Source: Aristolochia californica (Eukaryota > Streptophyta > Magnoliopsida > Piperales > Aristolochiaceae). From it: a stretch of DNA of 64,000 nucleotides. Shown one piece after another: positions 34,601 to 46,500 of the stretch. The stretch lies in NCBI GenBank assembly GCA_029961685.1, contig JARWKL010000003.1, positions 13,279,782-13,343,781 on the forward strand, read 5' to 3'. The translations under genes were made by a program, and so were the position numbers. Below the pieces are notes generated by a model that saw nothing but the letters and a program-made list of their open reading frames with translations, was not told the DNA's origin and searched no databases. Each line of letters begins with the position of its first letter. Positions within the stretch are counted from its first letter, which is position 1.

Positions 34601-37252
34601 CTCCCAAGAGCTAGAGTTCCTCTCTTCTCTCCTTCCCTTGAGATCTCTTGTGTTTATGTGTTGGCCATAGAAATCAATAGAAATGAGTGACAAAGGTATT
34701 CGTTGGCATTGTCAGATTGAAATACCTTCATATATTTGTAAAATTGAATCTTTACCATGGCATGGAAAGAGGTGAAGATACTGAGTAATTTAGAGTGATC
34801 CTTCATTAAAAATAGCTAGGTGACATGACATTAATCATAAAAAATATCATGAATGATAGATATTTGATATTAAGAGGACCCACACATCAAGATGAATTAA
34901 AGAAAAAGGACTACCACTTGAGTAATTTTTAAGGAAATGTAAACTTGGAATAAGTATTTGTAAAAATGGTAAAGGTGGGTGTCCTAGCCTCTTGTGCCAT
35001 TGAACCTCCTGTAGTTCCTTTATGACAAGTGTAGAGAGAAACTTTGTGTCAAGGTAGTAAAGTCATCCTTTCTCATGGCCTCCATCAATCACCTGTTTAG
35101 TCTAGCAATCTTGAAAGACATAATGAAAGGCATAAAAGGTTATGAAACATCCATTTTTTTGGTGAGTTCACTAATAGACATAAAACTTAAGGGAAACTGA
35201 GGAACAAAAAGAACATCGGATAGATGTAAGAAAGAAGAAGGTTTTGAAACACCTTTCTCTTGAACTTGTGTATGAGATCCATTAGCAATGGAGACGAACC
35301 ATAGGGTAGGACAAGAGGAGACTTTAGAGAGGTTACTTATCTTCCCAGTAATAAGTTAAGAATCCCTTGCATCAATAATTTAGGAATGAGAAGAGTCATA
35401 AAGAAAAATAGATGACATACCTAACTAGTCGTGGTGGCTGAAGAGGTGCTTGGAGTGGTGATGAGCAAGTTTTCAATTTCTGGAGGACTTCATATCCCCT
35501 TTAGTGAGGGTTTTGTTTTATTGAGAATCGACCTACTTTGCTACACTTACTTGACTCATATTTGTTAGTCTATCATGAAGTTTCCAACACTTGTCTTCTT
35601 CATGTTAAGAAAGGCCACAATAGGTGCAAGAATGGATTGTGTGGAATCAGGCATACCTTGGCCTTTGTTGTAATTACCACAACCTCTTCCACTTCTTCTT
35701 CAACCTCTTGAAGCATTAAAAGACTCTCTACCTTGAGAGAACATGGTATAAGTCTCTCAGGGATTGTGATTTTGAGTCCTTAACTCTTCTTTGACTGGAA
35801 CTCCATACATAACAGCACAAATACCATCAAAGGAAAGTGTGGCTATTGAACTAAGGATTTGAGACTTTGCCACATCTAAATATGGCTTAACATAGGCTAA
35901 GAAAATTGCTCTGAACAACTCTTCCCATTGTTTTTCTTGAATAGCCACATTGAAGGAATATGGCTAAGCCAACTTCCAATCTTGCAAATAACCTCGAAAT
36001 TTGGAAAGCAATTCATTGAGATTGCCTTCTTGTTTGGTAGTGTACATGGCTTGAAAAATATCATAAGGCCTTTTGAAGACTATTGGTGCTTGAATATATC
36101 TTACCACATGTATCACAAATAATTTTGGCCGTGTCAATGTGCACAACATTATTGGCCACACTTTCATTCATGCTATTAATGAGCCAATTTATGATTAATG
36201 TGTCTTCTTTGAGCCACTTTTAATAGTTTGTATCATCCTCATGAAGTGGTGGAAGAGATTTGACAAAGTGATCAACAAGATCTTTTGTAATAAAGGAATC
36301 TTTTGATTGATTGAGCCCAAGAAAGGTAATTTGAAACCACTTTGAGGGGAATTTTGGTTATTTTAAGAAAGTTGGTTTTCCAAAAATGTAAAGAGGGAAA
36401 GTGACTATTTTCAGTCACAATTAGACTATTAATTACTCAATCAATGATCTCTTAAGAAAAAATTCGAAGAGACCAAATATAGAAAGTTTTAAAAAGGAAG
36501 GTTTACTTGCAATATTGAGCAAAAGAGAACAAAGAAAATTAGTGATGTTAACTCAAACAATGATGTCTTAAAGAAAGGACAATTTTTTTTTCTTAGAGAC
36601 TAAATATGGAAAGTTCTATAAAAGGAAGGTATACTTACAATATTGAGCACAGAAATTTAATAAAGGAAACAGAGTGACGGGAAGTTTCCTTCTTTTTTAA
36701 AAAACAATAAGATTGTGCCTCAAATAGTAGCCCACAAAATCTGGGTTTTAATTTAGGAATTTTCTCTTAAGGAGTACAAGGTACTCAAAAGGGAAATATC
36801 TTAACTCGAGAAGGAATTCAGCCATGAAGAGAAGACAAGTTTCCAAAGAGAAAAAAAGGAAGTTGCCCACAATTTTGAGAGATATTTTAGGGCTAGAAAA
36901 AATTTCTTAATTGAGAAAAGAGGATGAGATAAAAGATGCAAAAAAAGGGAGAGCTTTCCATAAAAAAAAAATTATCCTCCTTGCGTGGGATGGAACAAAC
37001 CAAAAAAAGCTTTTAAGGAGAGGAATAAATGCTTGAAATTGCTTGAAAAAAGAGGTACTATGGAAAAAAATAAATTGTTGATCATCTTTAGTAAAAAAAC
37101 TCAAACAAATCACAACTTAAGAGAAAGAATAAACTTATCTTTAGGATAAAATACCAATGCTTGATCATCCATGGTTTCTCCTCTTCAACGAGTTGAATCT
37201 CCACCAAGGGAAGAATTTTGAGCAGCCTTCAATTAAGGCCCTGGATCATTTG
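31610..37252 (-). pseudogene. Ty1/copia gag-pol relic (copia-2), split by element A3
   Basis: From right to left on the minus strand: untranslated leader (37252 to about 36350), gag with IFQAMYTTKQEGNLNELLSK (36167-35964) and ELFRAIFLAYVKPYL (35948-35757), protease region with LSFMSISELT (about 35170) downstream of a decayed active site, GAG-pre-integrase RLGHPPLPFL (about 34980), integrase start IHLDVWVLLISNIYHSYFL (about 34890), then 32197-34679 is the inserted A3, and the integrase resumes with KGITHQN and CAYTP (32190 to about 32130) and KCIFLGYAKDKKD (about 31900). The reverse transcriptase is missing. Stops are frequent. The PBS is at about 37252-37263 in degenerate form (gctatgatacc on the + strand). 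Confidence 0.85.
32197..34679 (+). mobile_element. Non-autonomous LTR element A3, 2.5 kb
   Basis: LTRs 32197-32569 and 34310-34679 (about 370 bp) share long runs, for example tctttttccttttgagacat and gagctagagttcctctctt. The PBS TGGTATCAGAG starts at 32570, and the purine tract TTGAGGGGAGAG ends at 34309. The direct repeat gaaat at 32192-32196 and 34680-34684 is the target duplication. The 1.74-kb internal part has no protein domain; 32930-33070 and 33890-34060 match minus-strand parts of A1. It splits the integrase of copia-2. Confidence 0.9.
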
Positions 37253-37263
37253 CTATGATACCT

Positions 37264-37376
37264 TGTTGATTTATAGGGCCTTCTTCACATAATGATAACA
37301 AGGGATTAAGAAAAGAGAGAAGAGAAAGAAGAGAGGGGGAGCGGAGAAGAGCTCTAGCTCATGGAGAGGCTAGGAG
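37264..37376 (-). repeat. Truncated 5' LTR of copia-2
   Basis: Begins TGTTGATTTATAGGG beside the minus-strand PBS and contains purine-rich runs (agagagaagagaaagaagag). It is cut at 37377 by the 5' LTR of copia-4. Confidence 0.6.
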
Positions 37377-38901
37377 TGTTGAGATTTTTTCCCTTACAAA
37401 GAAATATATTATTACCTTCTCAGTACATATTCTGTAAATCCTTGTAATAATGTGATTTTTTAATCCCATTAATCACTATTAAACTCTCCATGTATGGTCT
37501 GTAAAATGGTTATTGAAGCCGATGATGTGAATAATAAAATATCATAGAAATTGAAGTCTTATTCTCAACTTGGTATCAGAGCGGGATAATTCTATTCTCC
37601 TTCCAGTCACCAAAGATCAGAGCCAGTGTTCCCGTATTCATCTCCTTTGCCCGACGGAGAAGTTCCAATCGCCAAAGAACGTAGCAGTAGCTTGTTCCTG
37701 TGAACAACAATGTTTAGTGCTCCTGTATTCATCACTGCTGCCACCCAAACTCTTGCAGGACTCCTGAAAGCTACTGACGAACCACAACCGAACCACCTTT
37801 GGCAACGTAGTTGACAAAGAACAGACCAACAACTTGTTCCCGTGAACAACACTATTCAGTGCACCCGTATTCATCACCGCTGCCACCCAAACTCTAGTGG
37901 GACACCCGAAAGCCGTCGATGAACTGAAATCGAATCACCTTCGGCGACACGAGAAGATGAATGTGTGATCTTTTTTTATTTTCTTCTTTTCTCTCGGTCA
38001 TCATCGTAACACAAAACTGCCGCCACCTGAACTCCAGCATGACTCCTAAAAGCTGCCGAAGGACCGCAACCGATTTACCTTCTAGTGACTTGCACCAGGG
38101 TCACCAACAAAGAAGGCGAAGGCGCGATCATTTTAATTTTATCTTAACTTAGATACTATTCATTTATTTTCTTCCAAGTTCGATCCGGACTCAAACCGGA
38201 CCGAGACCCAAAATCTTGTCAACTCAACAGAGCGGACCAAAATCCAAACCGAATCAACCGAGTAGCAGACCGGACCAGAATCAAAGACACAAAACTAGGT
38301 CAACTTAGTGGTAGACCGAACCAGTTCCTAGACCAAACCAGAATTAAAGACCCAAACCGAATCAACCCAAAGACAAGAAGCAAACCAGACCAATTCTTTG
38401 GGTGTTTTATTTTATTCTGATCACCGTCAATCTCCCTGCATTATGGCGAAGGAATCAACATCCGATTATTCATATTCAATCCAAAAACTCTAGTTTTATA
38501 ACCAGCATCATTCTTACAGAAGTTAACTATGATGTATTGTCCCAGATCATGGAGATGCAAATTGCAGGATGTGAGAAGCTTGAATATATTATGGGAAAAA
38601 CACCAATCTCACAAGAAACTGATGCTTCCTATATGAAGTCGTATGCTGATAATCAAAATGTCAAAGGGTGGTTGCTAACCTCTATCTCACCAGATATTAT
38701 GAAGTGCTATATTCGGCAGTGCACCGCACGTGAAATCTGGAATGCTCTGGCCAAAGCTTTCTACGACGGGTCAAATGAATCACAACTTTTTTCATTGAAT
38801 CAGAGAACTTTCTCCACCAAACAGACTGGTCACCCTCTGTCAGCATATTATGGTGATGTTGTGGAAAATTTTCAAGAACTTGATCATCGTGATAGGATTA
38901 T
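37377..38901 (+). mobile_element. Ty1/copia element copia-4, 5' part: LTR, leader, gag start
   Basis: A short LTR (37377-37569/70, about 193 bp) with ends TGTTGAGA and TCTCAAC is followed by the PBS TGGTATCAGAGCGGG (37571). The leader holds a ~142-bp tandem repeat (37691 and 37832, with a decayed third copy near 38029) and an accgaacc-type low-complexity stretch (38170-38400). Gag then starts and is broken at 38901 by a gypsy LTR. The rest of the element is not in the window. Confidence 0.8.
38402..38901 (+). pseudogene. Ty1/copia gag, 5' part, truncated by a gypsy LTR
   Basis: The frame contains LTEVNYDVLSQIMEMQIAGC, EKLEYIMGKTP, DNQNVKGWLLTSISPDIM, TAREIWNALAKAFYDG and SLNQRTFSTKQTGHPLSAYY, which is the UBN2-type gag of plant copia elements. 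It is open for over 150 codons without a stop, the best-preserved copia frame here. After LDHRDRI the reading enters the gypsy LTR at 38902. The capsid protein would form the virus-like particle. Truncated, so not functional. Confidence 0.9.
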
Positions 38902-39480
38902 TGTTAGGTTCCCTCGCCATAGATCGAGTCACCCAACGATCACTCCTACCTTCCAGGTTGATGTGCGATGTTGAAGAAGACTTTGAGTTCTTGATCGACC
39001 AATAGTTGGAGCACGCAGCTTGATAAGGAAAGAATAATTGAGCTTACAAAGGGAGCTCACCCTGGACCTCGTTAGGGAAAGGGAGAATCCGACTTTTATA
39101 CAACTAGTTGGATTAATGCTTCATTCCATACAGACTACCGTTATTCTTATAACAAGAAGGGACATGACACTTACAATTTTCAAGACATACTCTTCCCAAG
39201 CCATGATGTTTTACACTCCCAAGCCATACACTTCCCAAACTATGACATTTACACTTCCCAAACCACACACTTCCCAGCAATGACATTTACACTTCCCAAA
39301 CCATACACTTCCCAGCAATGACATTTACACTTCCCAAACCCCGACGCTAACACTCCCTAGCCATGACGAACACTTATCGCTCAATATTACATTAGACCCA
39401 ACCCTTATCTTTATTTGAAAGTGACACCACTTAAGTCCTACGTCTTAGCAATGACTCTAGATGTTGTGGAGTCTATAACA
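38902..39480 (-). repeat. 3' LTR of element B, with internal minisatellite
   Basis: 579 bp, TGTTATAGACTCC..GAACCTAACA on the minus strand. Positions 39170-39365 carry a tandem repeat of about 26-30 bp built on TTTACACTTCCCAAgCCATGAC. Relatives at 42572 and 61341 have different numbers of units. The end (minus strand) contains an in-frame ATG: VTRSMAREPN. Confidence 0.9.
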
Positions 39481-42400
39481 TCACTCCCCTCCTGGAGAAA
39501 GAGCTTGTCCTCAAGCTCAATGTTGGGGTAGAGAGCCTTAAATTCTGCCAATGGTTCCCACGAGGCTTCCACCGGATCTGCCTCTGCCCATTGGACTACA
39601 ATTTCCCAATGATCATTGATGCAGTGAGCCTGGAAGACGTGATCTGGAGTGGGCAAGACGCGACCATCATGGAGGGGTGGCAGAGGAGTGTGCAACATAG
39701 GTGAGCCTCCCTTGAATGACTTCAGCAGGGCAAAATGGAAAACATTGTGAATGTGGGGGTCGGGGGGTAACTGGAAACAGTAAGCCATGTTGCTGATGCG
39801 CTCCAATACCTGGAATGGGCCATAGTACTTGGGTGAGAGTTTATTGTGTTTGGACGCAGTGAGGGACAACTGGCAATACTTATGAAGATGCAGCCACACA
39901 TAGTCTCCTGAGGCATAAGATTGGTCACGGTGGCCCTTGTCATAAGTATTCTTCATGAGCGCTTGGGCCTGTTGTAAGTTGGCTCTGACTTGGGCAATCA
40001 TGCGGTCTCTTTCCTCCAATGCCTGATTGATTAGTAGCAACCTGAGAAGTACCAGCAATATAAGAGACAAGTCAAGGGGGTTCCCTACCATAAACCACCT
40101 GGAAGGGAGTGGTCTTGAGACTTGTGTGGTAGGAAGTATTGTAGCAAAATTCGGCCCACGAGAGCCAACTGACCCAAGTTTTGGAATGATCGCCCACCAA
40201 GCAACGTAATACACCTCGAGAGCGTTGTTAACTACCTTTGTTTGCCCATCAGTCTGGGGTGGTAAGCTAAGGTGAAAGCCAACTTGGCGTCCTGTAGCTT
40301 GAAAAGCTCCTTCCAGAAGTTACTAGTAAATATTGCATCTCTGTCACTGGTGATGGATTCCGGAAGGCCATGAAGTCGGACAAGTAATCCATAAAAATTT
40401 AAGCTATATGCGAATCTGTATATGGATGTGATAAGGGAATGAAATGCCAATACTTCGAGAAACGATCTACCACCACCAATATGCTAGATTTACCAAATGA
40501 TTTTGGAAGACCATCAATGAAGTCCAAGGAGATATCAGCCCAAATCTGAGTAGGGAGTTGTAGGGGCTGGAGTAAGTCTGCTAGGCTTAAAATTTCTGTT
40601 TTTTTGCATTGGTAGACTTGGCAGGCGGATACATAGTCAGCTACCATTCTTTTCGTACTTTTCCAATAAAAATCGTGACTAAGGCAGAAATATGTCTTCT
40701 ATTGTCCTTCATGGGTACTGTCGTAATAGGTGGAAAGGATGGTGGGCAGTAAGGCCGAGGTGGCAGGAAGATAAAGCCGTTGCTTGTACAGGATGAGGTG
40801 GTCCTGGATGGCCCAGTTGTTGTCCATGGCCTGCTGTTCAATGTTGTGCAATAAGGCTAGGAGGTCCGGTGTTTGTTGAATTTCATCCCGAATCGAATCC
40901 AGCAACAAGAACTGAGGTTGACTGATGGCATTGAGTTGTGGCGCTGGCACATCTCTGTGAGACAATCCATCAGTGCCTTTGTTGAGTTGGCCAGGCTTGA
41001 ACTCCACCCGAAAATTGAACCCCACTAATTTACTAAGCCAATGTTGTTGTGGTGAAGTGGTAAGACGTTGCTCCAATAAGTACTTCATGCTGCAGTGGTC
41101 GATTCGGATGAGGAAGTAGCGGCCCCATAGATATGGCCTCCAATGCTGAATGGCTTTGGCTAAGCCAATTAGTTCTCACTCATAGGCAGCTAATTTGTGA
41201 TGATAGGTGGCCAGTTGTCTACTAAAATAGGCAATGGGATGCCCTTGCTGCTGCAACACCGCACCGATGCCGCCCCCGGATGCATCACATTCAATAATAA
41301 ATAGATCTTCAAAATTAGGAAGATGGAGCACTAGGGCGGATGCTAAGGCTTGCTTGAGTTGTTCAAAGGAGGAAGACGCTGCCTCGAACCAATTGAAAGC
41401 GTTCTTTTTCAGCAAACTCGTTAGTGGAGCTGCTATTTGGCCATAATCTTGTATAAATTTTTGGTAGTATCCGGATAAGCCCAAGAAGCCTTTCAATGCA
41501 GTTGCTGAGTGGGGAGGGGGCCAGTCAATAATGGCCTGAATTTTTGTACTGTCTAACTTGACGCCAGAGGCTAAAATAACATGGCCCAAATAAGCAACCA
41601 TCGGGCTGCCGAAAGAGCATTTTGAGTGCTTGAGAAATAAGTGATGAGCACGCAATATATGGAACATGGAAATCAAGTGTTGCAGGTGGCCTTCCCAGGT
41701 TGGGTTGTAGATCAAAATATCATCGATGAAAAAAAGTAAAAATTTCCGTAAAAGGGGCCAAAATACCTCGTTCATGAGTGCCTGAAAAGTGGAGGGGGCA
41801 TTGGAAAGCCCAAATGGCATGACCAAAAACTCGAAATGGCCATGATGGGTACAGAAGGCGGTTTTATCCATGTCTGTAGGGTGTACGCGGATCTGATGGA
41901 ACCCAAAGCGCAAATCTAGTTTGGTAAAGAAGTTGGCGCCATGTAGTTCATCCAAGAGGTCGTCCACCACTGAAATGGGGAATTTATCCTTGATGGTGTG
42001 AGCATTTAATTCTCTGTAATCAACATAAAAACGCCAAGTATGGTCCTTTTTCTTCACTAAGAGCACTGGAGACGCACAGGGAGACCTGCTGGATTGGATG
42101 AGGCCTTGCTCGAGCATTTGTTGGCATTGTTGTTCTATTTCATCTTTTTGTAAATGTGGTTAACGGTATGGCCTCACCACTACCAGCTCCATTCCCATTT
42201 TCAGATGAATCCAATGGTCACAATTGCGGATAGGAGGGAGGGATTGAGGCTCCCTAAATTAATCCCCAAATTCTGCAATGAGAGAGTGTAAGTTACTACG
42301 GTCGGAGTCAGCCACTTGAAGTTGCAGAAGTGTGCACAGTGAGGGTGCATGAGTCCCATGAAGGGTGATGTGGTGCTGGTCTGAAGTGAAACTCATAGTT

Positions 42401-42570
42401 AATGAGGTGAAATCCCACAATATTGGCCCCAAGTGTTGGAGCTACTTAATTCCCAATACTAGATCAAACCCAGCCAATGGAATAACAAAGAAATCCGCTG
42501 CAAAGTGATGGCCCTCAATAACAAACTACACTGCTGAATAGATGCAAACGCTGGTGAGCTTTTCCCATTA
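39438..42570 (-). pseudogene. Ty3/gypsy chromovirus pol pseudogene of element B
   Basis: On the minus strand: protease tail (GFDLVLGIK, then a stop; about 42470), reverse transcriptase 42117-41176 with [36 protein letters not shown] and an intact FxDD active site (FIDDILIY), RNase H with [17 protein letters not shown] and HWLSKLVGFNFRVE, integrase with DFIDGLPKSFGKS (first Asp) and [16 protein letters not shown] (second Asp), then a GPF module ([12 protein letters not shown]) and a chromodomain-like end (WEIVVQWAEADPVEASWEPL). The frame ends in the LTR after EGSDVIDS. Breaks include a stop after KLAAYE (41175), a stop at 40698, and frameshifts near 40400 and 40230. Coding is better preserved than in D. 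Clade uncertain (short chromovirus, possibly Reina-like). Confidence 0.9.
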
Positions 42571-43053
42571 GCATCTAGAGTCATTGCTAGATGTAGGACT
42601 TAAGTGGTGTCACTTTTAAATTAAGTTAAGGGTTGGGTCTAATGTAATTTTGAGTGATAAGTGTGGGGCTCGTCAAGGCTAGGGAGTGTTAGAGTCAAGG
42701 TTTCGGAAGTATAAATGTCATGGCTGGGAAGTGTGTGGTTTGGGAAGTGTAAACATCATAGCTTGGGAAATGGCTTGGGAGTGTAAAACGTCATGGCTTG
42801 GGAAGAGTATGTCTTGAAAAATGTAAGTGTCATGTCCCTTCTTGTTATAAGAAGAATGGTAGTCTGTATGGAATTAAGCATTAATCCAATTAGTTGTAGC
42901 AAGGTCGGATTCTCCCTTTCCCTAATGAGGTCCAGGGTGAGATCCATTTGTAATCTCAATTATTCTTTCCTTAGTAAGCTCCGTGCTCCAACTATTGGTC
43001 GATCAAGGAACTCAAAGTCTTCTTCAACGTCACACGTCAACCTAGAAGGTAGG

Positions 43054-43503
43054 TGTTAGGTTCTTCCCTTGCCATGGATTGAGTCACCCTTCTTTCCTCT
43101 CTTCCCTCCATGGATGATCTTGACGTTGGAAGAGAAACCTTGTTTCTTGAACGAGTAATGGAGGAACTCAATTTAGAATGAAGGAGCTTTGGAGGAAGCT
43201 CAACCTTGGACCTCAAAGGGAGAATCCGACCTTGACCTCTGAGGGAGAATCAGACCTAGAAAATATAATTTTTTCAATATTTGCCTCTCTTTTCCTTCAC
43301 GTCCCCCTAAATAGGGTTGAGGACGAAAATACAAATATGACCCATTAGGTCAAGTGGTTCACGCCACATTACACTGAACCAACCCAAAATAAACTAAACC
43401 AAATAAAGTAAACCAAACCGAATTGAAGTTACATGAAAAGTAAATTGACATAATTTAATTCCTATGCCTATGGATAACTCGTGATGCTATGGAGTCCATA
43501 ACA
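43054..43503 (-). repeat. 3' LTR of element C
   Basis: 450 bp; on the minus strand TGTTATGGACTCC..GAAGAACCTAACA. Flanked by gtagg. Confidence 0.93.
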
Positions 43504-43506
43504 TCA

Positions 43507-43534
43507 CCCCCCCCCCCCCCCCCCCCCCCCCCCC
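43507..43534 (-). repeat. Expanded polypurine tract of element C: 28-base C/G homopolymer
   Basis: An uninterrupted run of 28 C on the + strand (28 G in the element's sense) lies 3 bp inside the 3' LTR, at the exact place of the polypurine tract. Sister elements have AGGAGGGGAGTGA (B), GAGGGGAGTGA (D) or GAAGGGGATGA (E) there. Confidence 0.9.
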
Positions 43535-43539
43535 ATTGG

Positions 43540-46500
43540 AGAAAGAGCTTGTCCTCAAGCTCAAAGTATGGGTAGAGGGTGCGAAACGCCGCTAATGGCT
43601 CCCATGTCGTGTCACTGGGTCAGCATCTGCCTATTGCACTAAGATCTCCCAATCACCCTGAATACGGCGAGTTTGTAACACCTATGCCGGGGTAGAAAGT
43701 ACACGTCCCTCATGGAGTGGTGGCAGCGGGGTGTGCAGCAAGGGTGAATCACCGTGGAAGGCCTTTAATTGTGAGACATGAAAGACGTTGTGAATTCTGG
43801 CATTTGGCGGAAGCTGCAATCTGTAGGCCACTGTCCCAATGCGGTCCATCACCTGAAAGGGACCATAATATTTTGGAGAGAGCTTGTGACGTTTGGAGGC
43901 TGTCAACGACAACTGCCTGTAGTGTTGGAGACACAACCAAATATAATCTCCAGGAGAAAAGAAGACTTCCCGGTGCATCTTGTCATAATATTGTTTCATA
44001 GAATGTTGTGCCTTTTGTAGATGAGTGTGCACCTCTGTGATGAATGTGTCTCTTTCACCCAATGCTTGGTCCAAAGTTGCGACTTTAGAGGCCCCTGGTT
44101 CATAGGCTAAAAGACGGGGAGGGTCTCTACCATATACCACCTTGAATGAGGTTGTGCCGAGAGCGCTGTGGTAGGAGGTGTTGTAACAGAACTCAGCCCA
44201 GGCGAGCCACTTAACCCACCTCTTAGGTGAGTCCCCCACGAAACAGTGGAGATACATTTCAATGGTTCTATTGACGACCTCTGTCTGACCATCAGTCTGT
44301 GGATGGTAGGCTGAAGAAAAGGCTAATGTTGTGCCCTGTAACTTGAAGAGTTCTTTCCAGAAGGTACTTGTAAAGATTGCATCCCTATCACTGGTAATTG
44401 AATTAGGCATCCCATGTAATCGTACAATGTTATCCATAAAAAGTTGAGCGACTTGCGTTGCAGTGTAAGGATGTGCCAGAGGAATGAAATGCCCATATTT
44501 ACAGAAACGATCTACCACTACAATGATAACAGATTTACCCGACAAAGAGGGAAGTCCATTTATGAAGTCCATAGAAATATCAGACCAGACCTGTGATGGA
44601 AGCTGAAGTGGTTGGAGCAACCCCGCTAGACTTAATGTTTCAGCTTTATTCCGTTGACAAGTCTGACAAGCCGCCACATAATCAGCTATACTGCGCTTCA
44701 TGCCCCTCCAATAAAATTCCCTACTGATTCAAAAATATGTTTTCTATCGGCCCTCATGTGTACTGTCATGGAAGGAGGCCAAAATGCTGTTAATCAGAGG
44801 GGATGTGTAGTGTAGAAAAATTCTATTTTTTTAGAGGACGAGATTATCCTGAACCGTCCAATGTGGTGCCATTGTGCCCTATTGGATATCCTAGCATAAG
44901 GAGATAATATCTGGGTACTGTTGTGCCTCTTCCTGTATAGAATCCAACAAGAGAGCTCTGGGCTGACTGATGGCGTTTAATTGCGGCTCTGGAACGTCCC
45001 GGCGAGATAAGGCATCAGCCCCTACATTCAAACTTCCCGGTTTATACTCGACAGAAAAGTCAAACCCCATAAGCTTACTTAACCAATGCTGTTGTGGTGA
45101 AGTAGTGAGACGCAGCTCAAGAAGATACTTGAGGCTGCAATGATCAGTGCGAATCAAAAAAGAACGTCCCCAAAGATAAGGGCGCCAATGCTGTATAGCT
45201 TTCACCAATCCAATCAATTCTCTCTCATAAGCTGCCAACTTGTGGTGGTGTTGGCCCAGTTGACAGCTAAAATAAGCAATCGGGTGGCCCTGTTGGTGCA
45301 ACACTGCTCCAATACCGCCCCCTGAAGCATCACATTCCACTAAAAAGGACTCCTCAAAGTCGGGGAGCTACAAAACTGGGGCTGATGATAAGGCGTCTTT
45401 CAATTGCTGAAAGGAATGAGCTGCTGTCTCTGACCAGGTAAAAGCATTTTTCTTGAGAAGATTGTTGAGCAGAGCTGCAAGCTGGCCATAGCTACGAATA
45501 AATTTTCTATAATATCCAGCTAGGCCCAAAAATCCTCTTAAGGCTATAATAGATGTAGGAATAGGCCAATTTGTGACCGCTTGTATCTTACTCTGGTCTA
45601 CCTTCACCCCTGATGCTGAAATAACGTGGCCCAAATATGCCACTTCTGATGTGCCCGTAGAACATTTTGACCGATTTAAAACCAAATGATGTGAACCTAT
45701 AAGAGAAAATACCTGGTGAAGGTGCTGAAGATGTTCTTCCCAGCTATTGCTATAGACCAAAATATCGTCGAAAAAGACCAATACATATTTTCACAAGAGA
45801 GGGGAAAATACCTCATTCATGAGGGCCTGGAAGGTGGAAGGTGCATTTGACAGACCAAATGGCATTACGAGGAATTCAAAATGGTCGTGCGGAACGCTGT
45901 TTTCTCCACATCTGATGGATGAACTCGGATTTGATGATAGCCAGATTTCAAATCGAGTTTAGTAAATATAGTAGCTCCATGTAGCTCATCTAACAGCTCG
46001 TCCACCACTGGAATAGGAAATTTATCTTTAATTGTATGGGCATTGAGTTGTCGGTAATCCACACAGAACCTCCATGACTATCATACTTGTGGACTAGTAA
46101 TACCGGTGAAGAAAAAGGAGACCTGCTGGGCTGAATAATACCCTTGCTAACATCTACTGGCACTGCCTTTCAATCTCATCCTTCTGTAAGTGAGGGTAAC
46201 GATACAGACGTACCACTATCGGCTCGGTCCCTGTTTTCAAACCGATACGGTGATCACAGTGCCCTAAGAGTAAGGCAGTAGGGTCTTGAAAGATATCCTC
46301 AAATTTTGTAAGTAAGTGAGATAAATTACATGTATTTGTGGACTGGACCTGGGCAACCTGTAGTGCGCAGGTGAGTGGTGCTTGTGTGCCATGCAATATA
46401 ATCTGATGTTGGTTCTCTATAAAGGACATGGTCAGAGCTTGGAAATCCCATAGTATTGGTCCCAACAATTGTAGCCATTTAATTCCTAGCACCAAATCGA

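Larger units (their letters stand above)
38902..42570 (-). mobile_element. Ty3/gypsy chromovirus element B, 3' half (pol and 3' LTR)
   Basis: A complete 3' LTR (38902-39480) is preceded on the minus strand by a purine tract (AGGAGGGGAGTGA) and pol codons up to the protease. The element stops at about 42570, where it meets the LTR of D in inverted orientation. Its 5' half is probably G at 60741-61811. LTR type and gag sequence agree with that link. Confidence 0.85.

Noticed and set aside
39190..39365. Regularly spaced short repeats that might suggest a CRISPR-like array
   Set aside because: Eukaryotic context, no unique spacers, and the same repeat sits in three LTR copies.
43717..44020. + strand ORFs opposite element C
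   Set aside because: Antisense shadows of the integrase frame, which has clear catalytic motifs.
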